NCBI GenBank assembly: GCA_964489835.1
Contig: CAZBBC010000119.1
Location: forward strand, 1 to 14,321
Length of the DNA: 14,321 bases
Direction: 5' to 3'
Origin: CAZBBC01 sp964489835
Lineage (GTDB): Bacteria > Calditrichota > Calditrichia > JAJRVZ01
In this document: positions 14,218 through 14,321 of the stretch, in pieces
Layout of the letters: each line of letters starts with the position of its first letter
Position numbering within the stretch: the stretch's first letter is position 1
Position numbers and translations under genes: made by a program
Notes under the pieces: model-generated
What the model was told of the DNA's origin: nothing
Databases searched by the model: none
The model's input: the letters and a program-made list of their open reading frames with translations, nothing else

Positions 14218-14259
14218 GGAATTAGGAACTGGGAACTGGTAATTAGTAATTGGTAATTG
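14218..14259. repeat. Six tandem 7-base units, G-G/T-AA-C/T-T-A/G
   Basis: GGAATTA, GGAACTG, GGAACTG, GTAATTA, GTAATTG and GTAATTG follow one another without a break at 14218-14259. The region lies upstream of the DUF2203 start, in a gap with no gene before the window ends. Related T-A-A-T-T-G-G text also appears near 14196, outside the exact array. Confidence 0.8.
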
Positions 14260-14321
14260 GGATTTCTAATCCAAATTATATTTATTAAAGTTAATTGAAA
14301 AGGGATAAAATGTAAAGGTTT

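Overview
The window looks like a draft contig from a moderately AT-rich, Gram-negative, respiring bacterium. I would place it in or near the FCB assemblage (Bacteroidota, Calditrichota and relatives). The grounds are a quinol-oxidising alternative complex III operon with a lipoprotein cytochrome subunit, a large lipoprotein with a carboxypeptidase-regulatory-like domain, and intergenic spaces crowded with short degenerate repeats. This placement is an inference; no rRNA or marker gene is present.

Positions 346-4126 (+) carry four tightly packed genes for alternative complex III: actC (NrfD-type quinol-oxidising membrane subunit), actD (DUF3341), actE (mono-heme cytochrome c lipoprotein) and actF (second NrfD-like subunit). 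Together they should move electrons from menaquinol or ubiquinol to a periplasmic cytochrome c or directly to a terminal oxidase. actA and actB, which normally precede actC, are not in the window. A run of 100 Ns (4143-4242) follows actF. After it comes a small one-helix membrane protein gene (4252-4551) whose start looks real but whose 3' end looks lost.

Positions 4808-11202 hold four minus-strand genes separated by repeat-rich gaps: a small zinc-ribbon/transmembrane/coiled-coil protein, an OPT-family transporter, a single-chain homoaconitase closely resembling fungal Lys4, and a Gfo/Idh/MocA-type oxidoreductase. The gaps make separate transcription likely, and I see no shared pathway. A plus-strand lipoprotein gene (11560-12576) follows, possibly frameshifted near its end. 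It faces a minus-strand pair, DUF2203 protein and tRNA-dihydrouridine synthase B (14173-12757), that is probably co-transcribed.

The most distinctive part of the window is its non-coding DNA. Nearly every intergenic space holds a small repeat: inverted elements at 138-240, 4600-4688 and 5457-5543; palindromes at 12666-12746; and short-period tandem repeats with periods of 7, 9 or 10 nt. I did not find a convincing new multi-gene system. The items most worth checking are the fungal-type homoaconitase, the two possibly broken genes, and the short-period repeats.
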